Source: Lachnospiraceae bacterium (lineage in GTDB: Bacteria > Bacillota > Clostridia > Lachnospirales > Lachnospiraceae). Taken from it: a stretch of DNA of 64,000 bases. Every line of letters begins with the position of its first letter. Position 1 is the first letter of the stretch. The translations under genes and the position numbers were made by a program. The DNA is taken from assembly GCA_015056945.1 (NCBI GenBank), contig SVFH01000015.1, positions 1 to 64,000 of the forward strand, written 5' to 3'. The notes below the pieces were generated by a model that made no database searches, had not been told where the DNA came from, and saw only the letters and a program-made list of their open reading frames with translations. Of the stretch, positions 28,144 through 36,907 are shown piece by piece.

Positions 28144-28977
28144 TTACTGTCTCGAAACATAACTGTCTTTCAATTTCTTTAACATCTCTTTGGTTGTCAT
28201 ACCAATCAACGGATGTCTCTTATACGGAGCAATCTCATTCAGCGGAATCAAAACAAAATCACGATTCTGTAAATCCACATGCGGAATGGAGAGAGTATCT
28301 GTCTGAACAACCTCATCATCATAATATAAAATATCCAAATCCAGCGTTCTGGGCCCCCAGTGTTCTGTTTTCACCCTGCCGGCATGTCTCTCTTCTCCTT
28401 GCAATAACTCAAGCAATTCCTTGGGATCATAAAGCGTTCTTAATTCTAATGCACCATTATAAAAATTTTCCTGTTCTATGCCACCGTAAGGTTTACTTTC
28501 TACTACTTTAGAAACCTTCTTCACTTCACAACAACGGTCTGAAGAAAGACTGTCTATTGCACCGTTAATGTACGCAAGTCTGTCTCCCATATTAGATCCA
28601 AAAGCAATATAAGCCGTATGCCAGCTTCTGTGTACTTTCACCGATACAGATTGGAATGGCAGCGGAATCGGTGCCTGCGGTTTCTCAATCTCTAATGTAA
28701 CAGCTTCTAACGTCGGATAACTCATGAGAAGTTTGCGCGCAAGACAATTCGTAACCGCTTCCAATAAATTCATGCGGTTCTTTGTCATAAAATCATTAAT
28801 CATCATGCAAACACTTCCGTAATCAATCGAATCTTCCAATTCATCCGTTCTGCTTGCCCTTGTTGTATCCGTATATAACGTCGCATTTACAATAAATTTC
28901 TGTCCCTTTTCCTGCTCTTCGACATATACGCCATGCCATGCATAGACTTCCAGTCCTTTGATAATGATTTTATCCAT
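28144..28977 (-). CDS. FolB-FolK fusion: dihydroneopterin aldolase / HPPK
   Basis: 277 residues in two enzymes. Residues 1-117 are FolB: MDKIIIKGLEVYAWHGVYVEEQ and DSIDYGSV, with VTLEIEKPQAPIPLPFQSVSV at the end. Residues 118-277 are FolK: TAYIAFGSNMGDRLAYI, then ENFYNGALELRT, and the catalytic GPRTLDLDILYYDD. FolB splits dihydroneopterin to 6-hydroxymethyl-dihydropterin and glycolaldehyde; FolK pyrophosphorylates it. The fusion occurs elsewhere in Firmicutes and places two sequential steps in one chain. It is the last gene of the folate operon, 9 bases after folP. Confidence 0.96.
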   Translation of the reverse strand: MDKIIIKGLEVYAWHGVYVEEQEKGQKFIVNATLYTDTTRASRTDELEDSIDYGSVCMMINDFMTKNRMNLLEAVTNCLARKLLMSYPTLEAVTLEIEKPQAPIPLPFQSVSVKVHRSWHTAYIAFGSNMGDRLAYINGAIDSLSSDRCCEVKKVSKVVESKPYGGIEQENFYNGALELRTLYDPKELLELLQGEERHAGRVKTEHWGPRTLDLDILYYDDEVVQTDTLSIPHVDLQNRDFVLIPLNEIAPYKRHPLIGMTTKEMLKKLKDSYVSRQ

Positions 28978-28986
28978 TTCGCAGCC

Positions 28987-29796
28987 CTATCCCTTATCAA
29001 TTATTGTTTGTAACATCTTTATCACGCGTAAGTTTGCCCTGACATCATGCACTCTGACGAATGCACATCCTTTGACAACAGCCAGAGCCGTTGTTGCCAA
29101 AGTGCCTTCTAATCGTTCCTCCACCGGTAAGTCCAATGTCATTCCGATTACTGACTTATTTGAAGCTCCTATAAACACCGGATATTTCAAAGTCCGAAAC
29201 ATCTCCAGATGTTTAAGAACCGTCAAATTCTGTTCATAACTTTTGGCGAATCCGATTCCCGGATCAATCATAATCTTATCTTCGGAAATACCGCAATTTA
29301 CAGCCATTTTGATACTGTCCTGCAAGTCTGTCAATACTTCCGGCAAAAATTCCCGATATTCCGTATTGGTTCTGTTATGCATCAAAATACAGCAAGCCTG
29401 CTTCTTTGCAATCAGTTTACCCATTTCTTCATTCCCTGCAAGGCCCCAGATATCATTAATAACATCTGCGCCTGCAAGCAATGCTTCTTTGGCAACCATA
29501 ACCTTACTGGTGTCTACGGATATCGGTATATCCAGCTCTTCCTTAATCCTCTTCAAAACCGGAATGACCCGCTCACATTCTTCCTCCGCTGAAACCGGAA
29601 CAAACCCCGGTCTTGTGGATTCACCGCCTATATCAATTAGCGATGCCCCGTCGCGAACCATCTCCTCTGCCTTTTTCAGCGCAGCCTCCATCGTCGTATA
29701 TTTCCCGCCGTCAGAAAAAGAATCCGGTGTAACGTTCAGAATTCCGCAAATACGCGTTTCTTTTTCAAGATCATAACTATGATTGCCAAACTGCAT
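28987..29796 (-). CDS. folP: Dihydropteroate synthase
   Basis: 269 residues from the ATG at 29796, preceded by GGAGAGG; a GTG nine bases earlier crowds the ribosome site. CGILNVTPDSFSDGGKY, GASLIDIGGESTRPG, NDIWG and DPGIGFAKSYEQN are the DHPS motifs for pterin and pyrophosphate binding. It joins 6-hydroxymethyl-dihydropterin pyrophosphate with p-aminobenzoate and is the sulfonamide target. It is followed by the FolB-FolK fusion. Confidence 0.97.
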   Translation of the reverse strand: MQFGNHSYDLEKETRICGILNVTPDSFSDGGKYTTMEAALKKAEEMVRDGASLIDIGGESTRPGFVPVSAEEECERVIPVLKRIKEELDIPISVDTSKVMVAKEALLAGADVINDIWGLAGNEEMGKLIAKKQACCILMHNRTNTEYREFLPEVLTDLQDSIKMAVNCGISEDKIMIDPGIGFAKSYEQNLTVLKHLEMFRTLKYPVFIGASNKSVIGMTLDLPVEERLEGTLATTALAVVKGCAFVRVHDVRANLRVIKMLQTIIDKG

Positions 29797-29812
29797 TCGC
29801 GGCACCTCTCCT

Positions 29813-30295
29813 TTAATAGGTCAAAAATAAGTTCCTGCCTTCTTCTTTCTTGTGGCAAGTATCGGATGCATTACAGCACATACACAGCCGGCTCTTCTTG
29901 TCCGCCCTGTAAATCAATCCTGCAAGAGGATATTTCAATGCTTCCTGTTCAGTTCTGTGTAATCGTATTGCTTGTAAAATATGTAAAATTTCTTCTTCTT
30001 CAAATCCGCAATCTCGTAAAATCGGTTCTGCAAGTTCTGCACCGACAATTTCATGCGGAACATTCTTATCATACTGAATATGTCTTCCGCAATCATGTAA
30101 CAATGCGGTGGCATAAATCAACTCTTTGGAAACCAAAGAACCGTTTTCACAATTCAGAATCTCGGCAATTCTTGCCACATCCATCAAATGGGCAATATTG
30201 TGCCGGCAATAAATACGGTCTTTTTCCCTATCATCAATTTCTTTCTGATATTCCTGATACAATGCGTTTGAAAGAATTCGGTTTACTCGTTCCAT
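29813..30295 (-). CDS. HD-domain phosphohydrolase with C-terminal Cys cluster, in folate operon
   Basis: 160 residues. HD metal-site residues are visible: H32/H36 (RHNIAHLMDV), LLHDCGRH with H67-D68, VPHEIVGAE with H81, and RADK with D132. The C-terminal tail has four Cys (LCMCCNASDTCHK, residues 137-148) that could bind zinc or a cluster. HD proteins remove phosphate from nucleotides or similar molecules. It lies between folE and folP with 17- and 7-base gaps. The phosphate removal from dihydroneopterin triphosphate has no Nudix gene here, so this protein is a reasonable candidate for that step; that is inference from context. Confidence 0.82.
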   Translation of the reverse strand: MERVNRILSNALYQEYQKEIDDREKDRIYCRHNIAHLMDVARIAEILNCENGSLVSKELIYATALLHDCGRHIQYDKNVPHEIVGAELAEPILRDCGFEEEEILHILQAIRLHRTEQEALKYPLAGLIYRADKKSRLCMCCNASDTCHKKEEGRNLFLTY

Positions 30296-30312
30296 ATCGT
30301 TGCGTCCCTTTT

Positions 30313-30873
30313 TTATTGTGCATTCAACATACGGAAAAACAAATCTCTTGCATTGGAATCAGTTTCAAAAATGCCTCTTGTCGCAACTGTCACAGTTTTA
30401 CTTCCGGGCTTTTTCACCCCACGCATTGTCATACACATATGCTCTGCTTCCATTACAACCATAACACCTTTCGGCATTAAATACTCCATAATTGCATCTG
30501 CCACCTGCGCAGATAACTGTTCCTGTAACTGGAGTCGCTTGGCAAAGCATTCCACCGTTCTGGCAATCTTGCTTAAGCCAACAACCTCTCCATCCGGAAT
30601 ATATGCAATATGTGCTTTTCCGTAAAAAGGCATCAAATGATGCTCGCACATCGAATAAAAGACAATATCTTTTACCAAAACACACTCGCTATTGTCTACT
30701 TTAAAACGTTTGGAAAGAATCTCACCTGCATCCTCATCTTTACCGGATAAAATCTGTGTATACATTCGCGCAATTCTTTCCGGCGTATCCACAAGACCTT
30801 CTCTGGTTACATCCTCTCCCATACCGTCTAAAAGCAGTTCTATTGCCTGTCGTATTTTACTTTCATCAACCAT
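30313..30873 (-). CDS. folE: GTP cyclohydrolase I
   Basis: 186 residues, normal size. [16 protein letters not shown] and [30 protein letters not shown] hold the zinc ligands (Cys of MCEHH and its second His, plus a later Cys in HMCMTMRGV), and [17 protein letters not shown] completes the active site. It converts GTP to dihydroneopterin triphosphate, the first folate step. It lies 9 bases after folC and 17 before the HD gene. Confidence 0.98.
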   Translation of the reverse strand: MVDESKIRQAIELLLDGMGEDVTREGLVDTPERIARMYTQILSGKDEDAGEILSKRFKVDNSECVLVKDIVFYSMCEHHLMPFYGKAHIAYIPDGEVVGLSKIARTVECFAKRLQLQEQLSAQVADAIMEYLMPKGVMVVMEAEHMCMTMRGVKKPGSKTVTVATRGIFETDSNARDLFFRMLNAQ

Positions 30874-30882
30874 TTTTTGTTG

Positions 30883-32187
30883 TTACCTCCCGGACTTAAC
30901 ATATTGTTTCATGTAAGCCGCTTTCAATGAACCAAGATAGGACAACGAACCAAATGCAATTACCACACCATCTTCACCTGCCAGTAACGTTGCCATCTCT
31001 AACGCTTCCTCTACGGAGTCAGCCGCGGTCACCCGCTCATGAAACGGTCGTATTTCTTCTGCCAGCGAGATAGCCGGCAAAGCCCGTTCTCTGATTGGTG
31101 GAGTGACTGTCACAATATACTCAGCCAAACCACAGGAATCCTGAATCATTTTTGTATAATCTTTATCTTTCAGTACCCCCATTATATAGACAATCCGCTT
31201 ATTTGTAAAATAAAATGTAATTGTTTCCGTCAATCTCCGAACAGCATCCTCATTGTGTGCGCCATCCATTACCACATACGGCTTCCTGCCCAACACTTCA
31301 AATCTTCCGCTCCAGGCTGCCCGTTCGAAAGCAATACGTATTTTTTCTTCTGATAACTTTATCCCAAGCTCTTTCATCGCCTCCAGTGCCAAAAGGGCAA
31401 CCGCCGCATTCTCAACCTGAAAAACACCAAGCATGGAAATTTTAATATCTTTATTATTCCGATAAGAAAAACGCTGTCCGTTTAAGGTCGCTTTCTTATT
31501 CTTTATTTCTTCCTTATTCACAAAACGTACCGGCACCTTAAGCAACTCACAACGTTTTGCAATAATTGCCTCTACCGAATCTGTCTGCGGTGCGCTGACT
31601 GCCAAAGACCCCTCTTTCAAAATTCCTGCTTTGACACTTGCAATCTCTTCCAATGTATTCCCCAGCATTGCCATATGGTCCATGCTGATAGAAGCAAACA
31701 CCGTCATAAACGGTGCATCAATTACGTTTGTCGCATCCTCTGCCCCTCCCATTCCGCATTCAAGAATCACAAAGTCGCACTTCTTCTCTTTAAAATACGC
31801 AAATGCCAATGCGGTCTCGAGTTCAAACGTCGTCGGATGCGAAAAACCATCATGCACCATATCTTGCGCAAGAGCAAATAACTTTTCCATTTCATTGCCG
31901 ATAAAAGTTTTGGTGATATATTGACGATTCACCTGAATCTTTTCCCTGTAATCGAATAATACAGGAGATAAATATCTGCCTACACGATATCCGTTCTCTA
32001 TCAAAGCATCGTTCAAAAACGTGCAAACGGAACCTTTGCCGTTCGTTCCTGCCACATGAATAATCTTAAGTTCCTTCTGTGGATTTCCCATCCGTCTGAG
32101 CAATTCCCGTAATGTCTCAAGTCCCATGACACTCCCAAGAATATTCACCTTCTCTTCCAGATAGTCCATCACCGCTTCATATTTCAT
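30883..32187 (-). CDS. folC: Bifunctional folylpolyglutamate/dihydrofolate synthase
   Basis: 434 residues from the ATG at 32187; a TTG three codons earlier is too close to GAGGG to be used. HVAGTNGKGSVCTFLNDAL is the ATP loop; SISMDHMAMLGNTLEEIASVKAGI is the mid motif, and VVMDGAHNEDAV lies in the C-terminal Mur-ligase-like domain. It adds glutamate to dihydropteroate and folates. It is the second gene of the folate operon. Confidence 0.96.
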   Translation of the reverse strand: MKYEAVMDYLEEKVNILGSVMGLETLRELLRRMGNPQKELKIIHVAGTNGKGSVCTFLNDALIENGYRVGRYLSPVLFDYREKIQVNRQYITKTFIGNEMEKLFALAQDMVHDGFSHPTTFELETALAFAYFKEKKCDFVILECGMGGAEDATNVIDAPFMTVFASISMDHMAMLGNTLEEIASVKAGILKEGSLAVSAPQTDSVEAIIAKRCELLKVPVRFVNKEEIKNKKATLNGQRFSYRNNKDIKISMLGVFQVENAAVALLALEAMKELGIKLSEEKIRIAFERAAWSGRFEVLGRKPYVVMDGAHNEDAVRRLTETITFYFTNKRIVYIMGVLKDKDYTKMIQDSCGLAEYIVTVTPPIRERALPAISLAEEIRPFHERVTAADSVEEALEMATLLAGEDGVVIAFGSLSYLGSLKAAYMKQYVKSGR

Positions 32188-32216
32188 GCAAACCAAACCC
32201 TCTTGCTTTCTATCGT

Positions 32217-32591
32217 TTATTCCTCGGAAAGTTCAATATCCTCGCCGCCTGCTCCGATATTTAAAGAATGGATGGTTCTTCTTCTCATACGCGCTTCCTC
32301 AGACTTATCAAGAATAAAATCCTTGACTTCCTGGGAATGCTTTACGTTCTTAATGATAAGCTGCTGATGCGTCGTATCACCCGTATAGCAAACCACATCA
32401 CCCAATCCGAACAATCGTTGAAAGAAACCGCGTTCAAGCTTAACATCCTGGATTTTGTACATATAACAGTCATTCTCGACCTTCTTAAACAATCCGCTGT
32501 CAATAGTCAATACATCCTCTTTAATGATGTATTTCGTAAAAGAAAACGGCAATCCGAATAAAATCCAACGTTTCTTTTCGATTAACTGCAT
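32217..32591 (-). CDS. Bacterial PH-domain protein (bPH_2-like)
   Basis: 124 residues, soluble. KRWILFGLPFSFTKYIIKEDVLTIDSGLFKKVENDCYMYKIQDVKLERGFFQRLFGLGD fits the short bacterial pleckstrin-like domain of the DUF304/bPH_2 type, which usually assembles oligomers. No membrane helix is present, unlike the YdbS group. AGGGAGG precedes the ATG. It lies 29 bases before folC on the same strand, so it is probably co-transcribed, though a link to folate is not evident. Confidence 0.72.
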   Translation of the reverse strand: MQLIEKKRWILFGLPFSFTKYIIKEDVLTIDSGLFKKVENDCYMYKIQDVKLERGFFQRLFGLGDVVCYTGDTTHQQLIIKNVKHSQEVKDFILDKSEEARMRRRTIHSLNIGAGGEDIELSEE

Positions 32592-32754
32592 TGCAGAACC
32601 TCCCTTCGCGATAGACTTTTATTATACTATAAAGTTTGCTTTATTTCCAGTAAAAGCGACAGTATATTTTCATGTTTTTTACTTTTTTTGTTCTTATTAT
32701 TTCTTTTCCTTTTTTTTGCAAAAACAGGACAAAATATTTATCATTTTCCCTTGC

Positions 32755-32782
32755 TTGTCAAACGTCGCTATGGTATTATTAT
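32755..32782 (+). promoter_or_regulatory. Predicted promoter of pyrBI
   Basis: TTGTCA, a 16-base spacer, TATTAT, about 34 bases upstream of the pyrB ATG. No PyrR attenuator or UTP-slippage tract is evident; the rest of the gap back to 32592 shows only A/T-rich sequence. Confidence 0.45.
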
Positions 32783-32815
32783 TCAAGTTTAAAATGAATA
32801 CGAAAGGAGTCCGCT

Positions 32816-33730
32816 ATGAGACATTTAATGAGTCCTCTCGATTTCACAACGGAAGAACTGGACAAGTTGTTTCAGCTTGCAAATGATATCGAGAATAATC
32901 CAAAGAAATATGCGCATTGCTGCGACGGCAAGAAGCTCGCAACGTGTTTCTATGAGCCCAGCACAAGAACCCGACTTAGTTTTGAAGCAGCTATGATTAA
33001 CCTTGGAGGTAGTGTTATCGGATTTTCAAGCGCGGCATCTTCTTCTGCATCCAAAGGAGAAAGTGTTTCCGATACAATCCGTATGATTTCCTGTTATGCT
33101 GATATTTGTGCTATGCGCCATCCCAAAGAAGGTGCTCCCATGGTAGCAGCTACCAAATCAAGCATCCCTGTTGTCAATGCAGGCGACGGCGGACATCAGC
33201 ATCCTACCCAGACTCTTACAGATTTACTTACAATCCGTTCTTTAAAAGGACGTTTAAACAATTTCACAATTGGTCTCTGCGGCGATCTCAAGTTTGGTCG
33301 TACCGTTCATTCTTTAATCAGCGCACTGATTCGTTATGAGAACATTTCCTTTGTTTTTATCTCTCCTGAAGAATTGCGCATCCCCGAATATATCACCGAA
33401 CAATTAAAAGAACTGAATATTCCTTATGAAGAAGTAATTCGTTTGGAAGAAGTTATGCCAAAGCTTGATTTACTTTACATGACACGAGTTCAACAGGAAC
33501 GTTTCTTCAACGAAGAAGACTATATCCGTTTGAAAGACTTCTATATCTTAGACAAAGCCAAAATGTCCCTTGCCAAAGATGACATGCTCGTGCTTCACCC
33601 GCTGCCCCGTGTAAATGAAATTTCCGTAGAGGTTGATGATGACCCGCGTGCAGCATATTTCAGACAGGTACAATACGGTGTTTATGCCCGTATGGCATTG
33701 ATACTTACGTTACTTGAAATTGAAGTTTAG
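32816..33730 (+). CDS. pyrB: Aspartate carbamoyltransferase catalytic subunit
   Basis: 304 residues, normal size. [22 protein letters not shown] holds the carbamoyl phosphate site (STRTR), [18 protein letters not shown] the aspartate loop, and [11 protein letters not shown] the C-terminal site. It condenses carbamoyl phosphate with aspartate, the committed step of pyrimidine synthesis. GAAAGGAGT precedes the ATG. It is paired with pyrI 13 bases downstream, so a regulated heteromeric enzyme is expected. Confidence 0.98.
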   Translation: MRHLMSPLDFTTEELDKLFQLANDIENNPKKYAHCCDGKKLATCFYEPSTRTRLSFEAAMINLGGSVIGFSSAASSSASKGESVSDTIRMISCYADICAMRHPKEGAPMVAATKSSIPVVNAGDGGHQHPTQTLTDLLTIRSLKGRLNNFTIGLCGDLKFGRTVHSLISALIRYENISFVFISPEELRIPEYITEQLKELNIPYEEVIRLEEVMPKLDLLYMTRVQQERFFNEEDYIRLKDFYILDKAKMSLAKDDMLVLHPLPRVNEISVEVDDDPRAAYFRQVQYGVYARMALILTLLEIEV

Positions 33731-33743
33731 GAGGTAGAACACA

Positions 33744-34196
33744 ATGCTTAATATAGGAAAAATCGAAGAAGGTTTTGTATTAGACCACATCAAAGCAGGC
33801 AAAAGTCTTTCCATCTACCATCATCTTCAGTTAGACAAGAAAGACTGTACTGTAGCTATTATCAAAAATGCCAAGAGCAAACAAATGGGCAAAAAAGATA
33901 TTCTGAAAGTTGAATGCGATATCAAAGAGATGGATATGGATGTGCTTGCTGTAATCGACCATGACATCACTGTAAATGTAATCAAAGGCGGAGAAATCGT
34001 TGAGAAGCAGGAACTTTCCCTTCCCAAAGAAGTAAAGAATATCTACAAATGCAAAAATCCCCGCTGTATTACTTCTATCGAGCAGGAACTTCCTCACATC
34101 TTCTGTCTTGCAGATGAGAAAAAAGCTGTTTACCGCTGCAAATACTGTGAAGAGAAATGCAACGATGATTTGAAAGATAAATATTTGTTCCACTAA
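33744..34196 (+). CDS. pyrI: Aspartate carbamoyltransferase regulatory subunit
   Basis: 150 residues. The N domain (LNIGKIEEGFVLDHIKAG, allosteric nucleotide site) and the zinc domain (CKNPRCI...YRCKYCEEK) with four Cys are those of PyrI. It binds CTP or ATP and tunes PyrB. A tight pyrB-pyrI pair is common in enterobacteria and in some Clostridia. TAGGAGG precedes the ATG. Confidence 0.96.
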   Translation: MLNIGKIEEGFVLDHIKAGKSLSIYHHLQLDKKDCTVAIIKNAKSKQMGKKDILKVECDIKEMDMDVLAVIDHDITVNVIKGGEIVEKQELSLPKEVKNIYKCKNPRCITSIEQELPHIFCLADEKKAVYRCKYCEEKCNDDLKDKYLFH

Positions 34197-34238
34197 GAGA
34201 ATGTAATGTAATTCAAATTCATACAATCCTAACAAAAT

Positions 34239-34278
34239 ACGCCGGCTGCAATCATTTGAAATTTGCAGCCGGCGTTTC
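34239..34278. terminator. Bidirectional terminator between pyrI and leuS
   Basis: ACGCCGGCTGCAA pairs perfectly with TTGCAGCCGGCGT, 13 bp. A T-rich tail on the plus strand is short (TTTCG); the minus side has TATTTTG. Confidence 0.8.
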
Positions 34279-34314
34279 GTGCTCCGCTATATTGCAAGCG
34301 AAGAATTCTGATTC

Positions 34315-36738
34315 TTATTTCACCACAATATTAATAATCTTTCCTTTTACGTAAATCTCTTTGACAACGGTTTTTCCCGCAATCGCAGACTGTACGGAAG
34401 CAATCTCTTTTGCTTTTGCAATTGCGGAATCGCTTTCTTCATCCACACCAATCTCAACGGTTCCTTTTACCTTACCGTTAATCTGAACTCCGATTACAAT
34501 TGTATCCTCTTTCAGTAATGCTTCATCAAATACAGGCCACTGCTCATATGCAATCGTATCATCATGTCCCAAAATCTGCCACAGTTCTTCACCGACATGC
34601 GGGCAAATACAAGAGAACATCTTTACAAAGCCCTCTGCGTATTCCTTCGGACACTTCTCTGCCTTATATGCCGCATTTATAAAAATCATCATCTGGCTGA
34701 TTGCAGTATTGAAACCAAGCTGTTCAAAGTCAGAAGTTACTTTTTTCACCGTCTGATGATAAATCTTTGTTAATGTATCATCCTGCTCGGTTGTAAGTTT
34801 GTCTTCATTGGTAAAATATGTCCATACACGATTGATAAATCTTCTGGCACCTTCAACACCCTGAGGATTCCAAGGCTTTGAAACTTCCAAAGGCCCCATA
34901 AACATTTCATATAATCTCAGTGTATCTGCACCAAAATCATTAATAACATCACTCGGATTTACCACAAACTCAGGGAAACGTTTACCCATCTTAATACCGT
35001 TTTCACCAAGAATCATACCCTGGTGAACTAACTTCTGAAACGGCTCTTTGACAGGTGACAAGCCTTTGTCATAAAGGAAACGGTTCCAAATTCTTGCATA
35101 CATTAAGTGACCTACCGCATGCTCGGGTCCACCGATATAAAGGTCTACCGGTAACCAATGCTTTAAGAGCTCCTGATTTGCAAACTCTTTGTCATTATGC
35201 GGATCAATATATCGCATATAATACCAGCTTGATCCGGCACTTCCGGGCATGGTAGAAGTCTCACGGATACCCTTTACGCCATTATTGTCATACTGCTTCC
35301 ACTCTGTTGCATTCTCCAAAGGTGCTTTCCCGTTCTTACCCTTGTAATCCTCAAGTTCAGGAAGTACCAAAGGTAATTCAGCATCATCAAGTACATGAAT
35401 CTGTCCATCCTCGCCATGAACAACGGGAACGGGTTCTCCCCAGTAACGCTGACGGGCAAAAATCCACTCACGGAAATGATAATTTACCGTTCTGCGTGCA
35501 ACACCCTGCTTCTCTAACTTAGCCGTAATTGCTTCTTTGGCTTCTTCAACAGTCAGACCTGTAAATTCTTCTGAATTAACTAATTTACAGCCTTTACCAA
35601 GATATTCTCCCTTTTCAAATGCTTTCTCGCTTACATCTGCACCATCAATTACCTGAATCATGGGAATATTGTGTGCAATGGCATATTCAAAGTCTCGCTG
35701 GTCATGAGAAGGAACCGCCATAACCGCACCTGTTCCATAGCTTGCAAGAACGAAATCACCGATATATAAAGGAACTTCCTTTCCGTTTACCGGATTGATT
35801 GCATAAAGTCCCTCTAACGGACAGCCGGACTTGGTTTTATTCAATTCCGTACGGTCCATATCATTCTTCTTTAAAGTTTCATCAATATAAGCCTGTACCT
35901 GCTCCTGATTCTTTACACGCGGCATCAAATCCTTCACAATCTGACCGTCCGGTGCAAGTACCATGAAAGTAATACCGTAAATCGTCTCAATACAGGTTGT
36001 ATAAATAGAGAATTTACCGCCTCCTACAATTTCAAAATCAACCTCAACACCTTCGGATTTGCCAATCCAGTGTCTCTGGATATCTTTGGTTGATTCCGGC
36101 CAGTCAATCTCTTCAAGACCTTCAAGCAATTTCTCCGCAAACGCAGGCTGATTGATTACCCACTGCTTCATATTCTTACGGATAACCGGATATCCTCCGC
36201 GCTCTGACTTTCCGTCAATAACTTCATCGTTGGAGAGAACGGTTCCGAGCTCCTCACACCAGTTTACAGGCATATCAACATATTTAGCATATCCGTCTAA
36301 ATAAAGCTGTTTAAAAATCCACTGGGTCCATTTATAAAATTCAGGATCACTGGTTGCAATTACCTTGCTCCAGTCATAGTCAAATCCAAGTTCCTTTAAC
36401 TGACCTGAAAAAGTTTCAATATTCTTCTGCGTAAATCCGTTTGGATGGTTACCGGTACTTACCGCATACTGTTCTGCCGGCAATCCAAAGGAATCATACC
36501 CCATCGGATGCAAAACGTTATAGCCCTGCATACGCTTCATTCTGGACACAATGTCAGTCGCAGTATATCCTTCCGGATGTCCCGCATGCAACCCAACACC
36601 TGAGGGATACGGAAACATATCAAGCGCATAAAACTTCGGCTTGCTAAAATCCCATACATCTGTCTTAAAAGTTTCTTTTTCCGCCCAGTAATTTTGCCAT
36701 TTTTTTTCAATTTCTTTCGGATTATAAACTCTTTCCAT
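34315..36738 (-). CDS. leuS: Leucyl-tRNA synthetase
   Basis: 807 residues from the ATG at 36738 (AGAGG upstream; the 8-residue longer frame lies inside the leader). The class I HIGH-like motif appears as PYPSGVGLHAGHPEGY; the CP1 editing domain lies in the middle. The second class I motif reads KMGKR at residues 583-587 rather than KMSKS. The C-terminal extension QINGKVKGTVEIGV is typical. It charges tRNA-Leu. It has its own predicted promoter and a short leader with a T-box and terminator, so control by uncharged tRNA is indicated. Confidence 0.97.
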   Translation of the reverse strand: MERVYNPKEIEKKWQNYWAEKETFKTDVWDFSKPKFYALDMFPYPSGVGLHAGHPEGYTATDIVSRMKRMQGYNVLHPMGYDSFGLPAEQYAVSTGNHPNGFTQKNIETFSGQLKELGFDYDWSKVIATSDPEFYKWTQWIFKQLYLDGYAKYVDMPVNWCEELGTVLSNDEVIDGKSERGGYPVIRKNMKQWVINQPAFAEKLLEGLEEIDWPESTKDIQRHWIGKSEGVEVDFEIVGGGKFSIYTTCIETIYGITFMVLAPDGQIVKDLMPRVKNQEQVQAYIDETLKKNDMDRTELNKTKSGCPLEGLYAINPVNGKEVPLYIGDFVLASYGTGAVMAVPSHDQRDFEYAIAHNIPMIQVIDGADVSEKAFEKGEYLGKGCKLVNSEEFTGLTVEEAKEAITAKLEKQGVARRTVNYHFREWIFARQRYWGEPVPVVHGEDGQIHVLDDAELPLVLPELEDYKGKNGKAPLENATEWKQYDNNGVKGIRETSTMPGSAGSSWYYMRYIDPHNDKEFANQELLKHWLPVDLYIGGPEHAVGHLMYARIWNRFLYDKGLSPVKEPFQKLVHQGMILGENGIKMGKRFPEFVVNPSDVINDFGADTLRLYEMFMGPLEVSKPWNPQGVEGARRFINRVWTYFTNEDKLTTEQDDTLTKIYHQTVKKVTSDFEQLGFNTAISQMMIFINAAYKAEKCPKEYAEGFVKMFSCICPHVGEELWQILGHDDTIAYEQWPVFDEALLKEDTIVIGVQINGKVKGTVEIGVDEESDSAIAKAKEIASVQSAIAGKTVVKEIYVKGKIINIVVK

Positions 36739-36760
36739 TTTAAAACCTCTTTCCTCGTAC

Positions 36761-36865
36761 AATAAAAGCCCCTTCGTTACAGAAACGAAAGAGCTTGTTT
36801 ACCGTGGTACCACTCTAGTTCTATTGTTTCACCGTAAGGACTCAAAGTCTTTTTAATTTTCCATT
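36761..36865 (-). promoter_or_regulatory. T-box leader (short form) of leuS, with terminator
   Basis: On the minus strand the T-box core AGAGTGGTACCACGG sits at about 36802-36816. It is followed by a terminator (36761-36796) made of AGCTCTTTCGTT and AACGAAGGGGCT with a TTTTATT tail. AGAG of the T-box can pair with CTCT of the terminator arm, the expected antiterminator switch. A small GACT/AGTC stem lies upstream at 36838-36850. From the predicted start near 36865 only about 125 bases remain to the ATG, too few for a standard Stem I. Confidence 0.72.
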
Positions 36866-36870
36866 TGTTT

Positions 36871-36899
36871 ATTTTATCCTTTCCGATGCTCTCTGTCAA
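36871..36899 (-). promoter_or_regulatory. Sigma-A promoter of leuS
   Basis: Minus-strand perfect TTGACA, a 17-base spacer, TAAAAT. It lies just downstream of the acyl-CoA ligase stop. Confidence 0.75.
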
Positions 36900-36907
36900 G
36901 TGATATC

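Noticed and set aside
32592-32815. PyrR attenuator or UTP-sensitive leader for pyrBI
   Set aside because: No terminator/antiterminator pair or slippage run lies between the predicted promoter and the ATG.
36797-36820. T-box on the plus strand
   Set aside because: The GGTACC core is palindromic, but the flanking consensus (AGAGTGG...CACGG), the terminator polarity and the downstream gene all fit only the minus strand.
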